Of a stretch of 8,856 bases of DNA, positions 5,778 through 8,856 are shown one piece after another; position 1 is the stretch's first letter, and each line of letters starts with the position of its first letter. Source of the DNA: Bacteroidetes bacterium UBA6161 (GTDB lineage: Bacteria; Bacteroidota; Bacteroidia; NS11-12g; UBA955); NCBI GenBank assembly GCA_002422315.1, contig DIUJ01000083.1, positions 51,187 through 60,042 of the forward strand, in the 5' to 3' direction. A model generated the notes under the pieces. That model searched no databases. It was given only the letters and a program-made list of their open reading frames with translations, and was not told the origin of the DNA. The position numbers were made by a program, and so were the translations under genes.

Positions 5778-6970
5778 TTTTTTATGTATGCTTTCCAAGC
5801 TGGATAAAAGGATGTAAGTAAACCAAGCAGTAAACTAGTAAACAGTACCAATAATGCATCGTTCCAATGTAATTTTACAGGATAGCTGTCAATGATTGAA
5901 CCTGTCATCTTTATAAAACCGAATTTGTCTTGTAACAATACCAAAATGATGCCAAAAAACAAACCTATACTCCCTCCAAACAAAGAGATTAATATACCTT
6001 CTTTTATAAAAATCTTTCTTATAAACGAAGCATTTGCTCCTAATGTTGTAAGAGTGAAAATATCTTTTTGTTTTTCCAATACCAGCATAGAAAGTGTACC
6101 TGTAACATTGAAAGAAGCCAATAACAAAACAAAGGTAAGTAAAGCAAAAGTGACCCATTTTTCAGATTCAAACATTTTATACAAATTCTCCTGTTGCTGT
6201 AATCTGTTCTTCACCGAATACTTACTTGATTTGAATTTTTTCAACAAATATTCTTCTGCATTTTCTATGTTTTGGCTATTTACCCTTATTTCAATATAGG
6301 AAATCTCATTTTCTCTTTCGAATAACTCACGTGCAAAGCTTATTGGCACAAATACATATTTTTGATTGATTTGGTCATCCAAATATAATACGCCTCCGGG
6401 TTGAATATTAAGCGTTTGAATCATATTGGGGTCTGAAATAGAATAGTTTCCTCTTTTGGGTACATATACATGAAGCAAACTATGTGGGTTTTCTACACTT
6501 GTTTGAAGTTTATAGTCAATTCCTGCTCCTAAGATTGCCCTAGGCCTCATATTGAAATATAAATCTGGGTAGCCGATTTGTACATACTTGTCTATTTTAG
6601 TATCTATAAAATAGGAAGAAGAGACACCCTTAATGTAACAAGCAGTTTGAAAATCATAATGCTTTACAACTGCTTGGTCTTCTAATATGGTGTGGTAAAA
6701 TTGTAAACCGGGTGTTTTTTCAATGGTTTTTAAAAGGCTTTCGTCCTCTTCAAAAGTTTTTCCATTTACCGATTCAATCTTAAAATCTGCATCAAAGTCT
6801 GAATACATGGATAGAATAACATTCTCAAAACCATTGAGGGTAGATAAAATAACGATTAGTGCAAAGGAACCTACTGCAAAGCCTAAAACAGATATTTTTG
6901 AAATATAGTTTACTGCATTGTTACTTTTTTTGGAAAGTAAATAGCGTAGTGCAATAAATCCGGTTTTCAT
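5774..6970 (-). CDS. LolC/LolE-like FtsX-family ABC transporter permease
   Basis: Predicted inner-membrane permease of the MacB/LolCE type, which extracts lipoproteins or other lipids from the inner membrane with a LolD-like ATPase. The 398-residue protein has the family's four-helix topology: TM1 at about 25-46, a large periplasmic domain (about 50-268), then TM2 at about 272-297, TM3 at about 325-347 and TM4 at about 369-390. The N-terminal ALRYLLSKKSNNAVNYIS and the cytoplasmic coupling stretch LEKQKDIFTLTTLGA after TM2 are typical of LolC/E. No ATPase gene is visible, so the partner is encoded elsewhere. Its ATG shares one base with the methyltransferase stop (TAATG), and its TGA overlaps the next start. 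A permease close to rbfA is a familiar arrangement in Bacteroidota, from memory. Whether this is a true Lol transporter is not settled. Confidence 0.9.
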   Translation of the reverse strand: MKTGFIALRYLLSKKSNNAVNYISKISVLGFAVGSFALIVILSTLNGFENVILSMYSDFDADFKIESVNGKTFEEDESLLKTIEKTPGLQFYHTILEDQAVVKHYDFQTACYIKGVSSSYFIDTKIDKYVQIGYPDLYFNMRPRAILGAGIDYKLQTSVENPHSLLHVYVPKRGNYSISDPNMIQTLNIQPGGVLYLDDQINQKYVFVPISFARELFERENEISYIEIRVNSQNIENAEEYLLKKFKSSKYSVKNRLQQQENLYKMFESEKWVTFALLTFVLLLASFNVTGTLSMLVLEKQKDIFTLTTLGANASFIRKIFIKEGILISLFGGSIGLFFGIILVLLQDKFGFIKMTGSIIDSYPVKLHWNDALLVLFTSLLLGLLTSFYPAWKAYIKK

Positions 6971-7782
6971 TATTTTTCGGCTTTTAAGAAAATACTATGA
7001 CCCGCGGTATGTCCAATTTGCATGTCATAAAAGTTTAAGAAAAATATTAAGGGACTAAGGAAAAGGATATAGAATGGAAACACAAGTAGAAATAAGTTGG
7101 AGTTTTTAAGCCATTTGCTAGGCAAGCCTATGGCTAGTTTCCATGCCCAAAACCCTGTATTGCCATAAATGTAACGGCATTTTACGGTGCTAAATCCTGC
7201 TTCTTTTAGCTTGTCTCTTAGCGTAGGCATTGTGTACCCGTTTCTTACAATTGGAAGTAAATGAATATCGTCAAAGGATTTTTTTATATCGTTCGACTCT
7301 TTTTGGCTATAATGGTTTACTAGAAGTAATGTTCCTTTGGGTTTCAACGCATCGTATATGTTTTTTATGGCTTTGTCATCTGATTCCACGTAGTTTAAGA
7401 GGTTTACAGCTACCGCTAAATCAAATGTTTCATTGCCCTCAAAAGTGGTGATGTCTTCCTGCTTACAATATATCTTAGGGTATTTTTTAAAATTAAAATG
7501 TGAATTAACACATGCTACAGCTCTCTCAGAGAGGTCTATACCAAAAATGTTTGCGTCAGGTATAATGTTGTATATGTACTGAAGTTGCTGCCCAAATCCA
7601 AAACCTATGTCAAAAATCTTTGTAGTTTTAGGATTTTTATTCTTACTCCATTTTCTGATTTCACGCTTGATTATCAGATTTTTAATATCAAATATTCCGG
7701 TGTATAGAATGAATAAAAACCTATAGATTCGATTTTTTATTAAGGTATTGGTAAGTCTTTCTTCTAGACAAGAACTAGGCAT
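6970..7782 (-). CDS. Class I SAM-dependent methyltransferase with C-terminal hydrophobic segment
   Basis: Predicted methyltransferase of 270 residues. The Rossmann SAM-binding core begins with motif I IFDIGFGFG (56-64), followed by the acidic Asp83 at the end of strand 2 (IFGIDLS), QEDITTF, and FDLAVAVNLLNYVE (motif IV region, about 120-133), then the LKPKGTLLLVNH strand. After the core, residues 211-227 are Trp/Lys-rich (FWAWKLAIGLPSKWL), and residues about 228-251 form a hydrophobic stretch long enough to cross or lie in a membrane. A membrane-linked substrate such as a lipid, quinone or carotenoid precursor is therefore plausible, but this is inference. It starts 14 bp after the rbfA stop and shares a base with the permease start. 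No closer functional assignment is possible by eye. Confidence 0.85.
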   Translation of the reverse strand: MPSSCLEERLTNTLIKNRIYRFLFILYTGIFDIKNLIIKREIRKWSKNKNPKTTKIFDIGFGFGQQLQYIYNIIPDANIFGIDLSERAVACVNSHFNFKKYPKIYCKQEDITTFEGNETFDLAVAVNLLNYVESDDKAIKNIYDALKPKGTLLLVNHYSQKESNDIKKSFDDIHLLPIVRNGYTMPTLRDKLKEAGFSTVKCRYIYGNTGFWAWKLAIGLPSKWLKNSNLFLLVFPFYILFLSPLIFFLNFYDMQIGHTAGHSIFLKAEK

Positions 7783-7796
7783 CTTTTGGCGTTAAA

Positions 7797-8156
7797 TTAT
7801 TTTTCTTCGTCTTTCTTTTTTATACTCTCAAATAGTTTTTCCATTTTCAAGGCATACTCTAATGAGTCGTCTTTATAAAAAGTCAATTCAGGTATTTTTT
7901 TTAAATGCTTAAGTTCCTTTGCTAACTCCATTCTAATCTCTCTGTTTCTGAACTCAATTTCTTCTAATAAACTATCTTGGTTTGCAATATTTAGCATACT
8001 TACAAAAACTTTGACATATCCTAGGTCTGGACTAGTTCTTACTTTGGAAACAGTGATAAATGCCCCACCAAACCAATCCCTGCTTTTTTGTTGAAAAATA
8101 GTTCCCAAATCTCTTTGTACTTGTTTTTCAAATTTTTCTATTCGGTTTCCTGCCAT
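7797..8156 (-). CDS. rbfA: 30S ribosome-binding factor A
   Basis: Small KH-like-fold protein that binds free 30S subunits near helix 1 of 16S rRNA, needed for late maturation and cold growth. The 119-residue length is typical. Recognisable parts are the N-terminal NRIEKFEKQVQRDLGTIF, the strand FITVSKVRTSPDLGYVKVFVS and the hallmark IPELTFYKDDSLEYALKMEKL (residues about 88-108). A purine-rich AAAGGA (8170-8165) lies 8 bases before the ATG, the only clear Shine-Dalgarno-like sequence I noted. It is the first gene of the seven-gene leftward operon, with a TAAATTTG -7 element just upstream. Confidence 0.96.
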   Translation of the reverse strand: MAGNRIEKFEKQVQRDLGTIFQQKSRDWFGGAFITVSKVRTSPDLGYVKVFVSMLNIANQDSLLEEIEFRNREIRMELAKELKHLKKIPELTFYKDDSLEYALKMEKLFESIKKKDEEK

Positions 8157-8164
8157 TTTGTTCG

Positions 8165-8170
8165 TCCTTT
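8165..8170 (-). promoter_or_regulatory. Shine-Dalgarno-like site for rbfA
   Basis: The minus strand reads AAAGGA eight bases before the rbfA ATG. A usable ribosome-binding sequence stands out here because most other starts in the window lie in A/T runs or depend on stop-start overlap. Confidence 0.55.
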
Positions 8171-8182
8171 TTTTAAAACATG

Positions 8183-8190
8183 CAAATTTA
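8183..8190 (-). promoter_or_regulatory. Candidate -7 promoter element for the rbfA operon
   Basis: The minus strand reads TAAATTTG, an exact TAnnTTTG match, 26 bases upstream of the rbfA ATG, predicting a leader of about 20 nt, like the helicase promoter. No TTTG -33 box is obvious. There is no terminator between the upstream META-domain gene and rbfA (77-bp gap), so read-through is also possible. Confidence 0.45.
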
Positions 8191-8233
8191 AAGCTTTTCG
8201 GGTAAATAATGCCTTAAATAATTAGCATAGTTG

Positions 8234-8856
8234 TTATTTTTCCATGGTTCCTTCTTTTTTTCTAAATCGAAGTAATAATTTTTCGTTTTCATACATTTCT
8301 AAATTATCACCATCGGTTATAAAATTGTTTGAACTATTTAGTTTTTCAGTAAATAAATTATCGTCTGTGTTTTCGCAATACATTTTGGTAGAACCTAAGT
8401 TTCCCATCCATTTAAAAGTATTTCCTACATAATTCAAAGACCCGAAAATTTGATTACACCCATTTGTACCAATAAGCCTTTGGCCATTGCCTGAAAGATT
8501 TATTACTGGTTTTGAATTTGGGAAGTTATAATTACGTATATTTTTACCTTCTATCTCTACAAGTTCCCAATTTCCATTGAGCCAAATTTGAGGCATTAAA
8601 AGGGTCACCTTTCCATTTATTCTTTCATTTTCAGTATCTATTGTAGAAAGGTAATAGTTTTTTGATTCAGCAATTACGGATATACTTATTTTTAGTTTGT
8701 CATCAAAACTTTCAATAAAATAATAACCATCTCCAAATCGCGATGTTTTGTAGATTAAGTCAAATTCTCTCGGTGGTTCACTGCCTAATTCAAATATTTT
8801 TCCGTATTCGCTTGCTACAAATGTCTTGTTATTTTCATTACTCCTAAAAATAAAGG
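8234..8856 (-). CDS. META-domain (HslJ-like) protein, N-terminus beyond the window
   Basis: The reading frame stays open from its TAA at 8234 to the right edge, giving at least 206 codons, so the gene is cut by the window. An ATG at 8608 is internal rather than a likely start, because the 82 codons before it are also open and protein-like. The C-terminal ~110 residues form a META domain, as in HslJ: it begins LNGNWELVEIEGKNI and includes the GTNGCNQIFGSLNY core and the STKMYCEN segment, closing with GDNLEMYENEKLLLRFRKK. The two core Cys residues (GCN and YCEN) are those usually conserved. The N-terminal part is rich in Tyr, Phe and charged residues and looks beta-rich; I do not recognise it. 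META proteins are often envelope-associated, but any signal peptide lies outside. Function unknown. Confidence 0.85.
   Translation of the reverse strand, partial: FIFRSNENNKTFVASEYGKIFELGSEPPREFDLIYKTSRFGDGYYFIESFDDKLKISISVIAESKNYYLSTIDTENERINGKVTLLMPQIWLNGNWELVEIEGKNIRNYNFPNSKPVINLSGNGQRLIGTNGCNQIFGSLNYVGNTFKWMGNLGSTKMYCENTDDNLFTEKLNSSNNFITDGDNLEMYENEKLLLRFRKKEGTMEK

Noticed and set aside
5070..6380. TAnnTTTG matches on the minus strand inside the YafK-like and permease genes
   Set aside because: They lie in coding sequence, with no -33 box, and are expected by chance in AT-rich DNA, so I did not call internal promoters.
8203..8222. Direct repeat TAAATAAT at 8203-8210 and 8215-8222 upstream of rbfA
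   Set aside because: It is only 8 bp of pure A/T, so it is likely chance. An operator flanking the -33 region cannot be supported without conservation data.
1..8856. Search for defence, phage, CRISPR, IS, tRNA or rRNA features
   Set aside because: Gene content is housekeeping and envelope-related, with no transposase, integrase, regularly spaced repeats or recognisable structural RNA gene.

Overview
The window looks like an AT-rich chromosomal segment from a member of the Bacteroidota. This is inferred from three things. Exact TAnnTTTG -7 promoter motifs sit upstream of several genes. Most starts lack a clear Shine-Dalgarno sequence. The gene content (RbfA next to an envelope ABC permease, a lipoprotein archaemetzincin, a DEAD-box helicase with an RGG tail) fits that phylum. 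I cannot place it lower than phylum.

Layout. Positions 1-200 hold no credible gene but contain a cluster of nested inverted repeats. A strong intrinsic terminator (205-235) follows, closing a leftward DEAD-box RNA helicase gene (281-1957). A 199-bp T-rich divergent spacer separates the helicase from two rightward genes: a predicted lipoprotein zinc protease of the archaemetzincin type (2157-2792) and an MscS-type mechanosensitive channel (2876-3658). The channel gene ends tail-to-tail with a leftward operon, the two stop codons overlapping by 4 bp.

The leftward operon runs from about 8156 down to 3655 and has seven tightly packed genes, with gaps of 14, -1, -4, 0, 3 and -4 bp. In transcription order they are rbfA, a SAM methyltransferase with a C-terminal hydrophobic segment, a LolC/LolE-like ABC permease, a YafK/YkuD-type peptidoglycan enzyme, pth, a hotdog thioesterase and a VOC-family protein. 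It mixes translation functions (30S maturation, peptidyl-tRNA recycling) with envelope functions (lipoprotein or lipid export, murein processing). A separate leftward gene, cut by the right edge (8234-8856), encodes a protein with a C-terminal META domain.

Most of the window is ordinary conserved chromosome, and I see no phage, IS element, CRISPR array, tRNA or defence system. The items most worth a second look are the secreted archaemetzincin, the palindromic repeat cluster at the left end, the YafK-like enzyme with a non-standard active-site motif, and two start-codon issues (a TTG start for the helicase, and a start 21 bases further downstream for the YafK-like gene).
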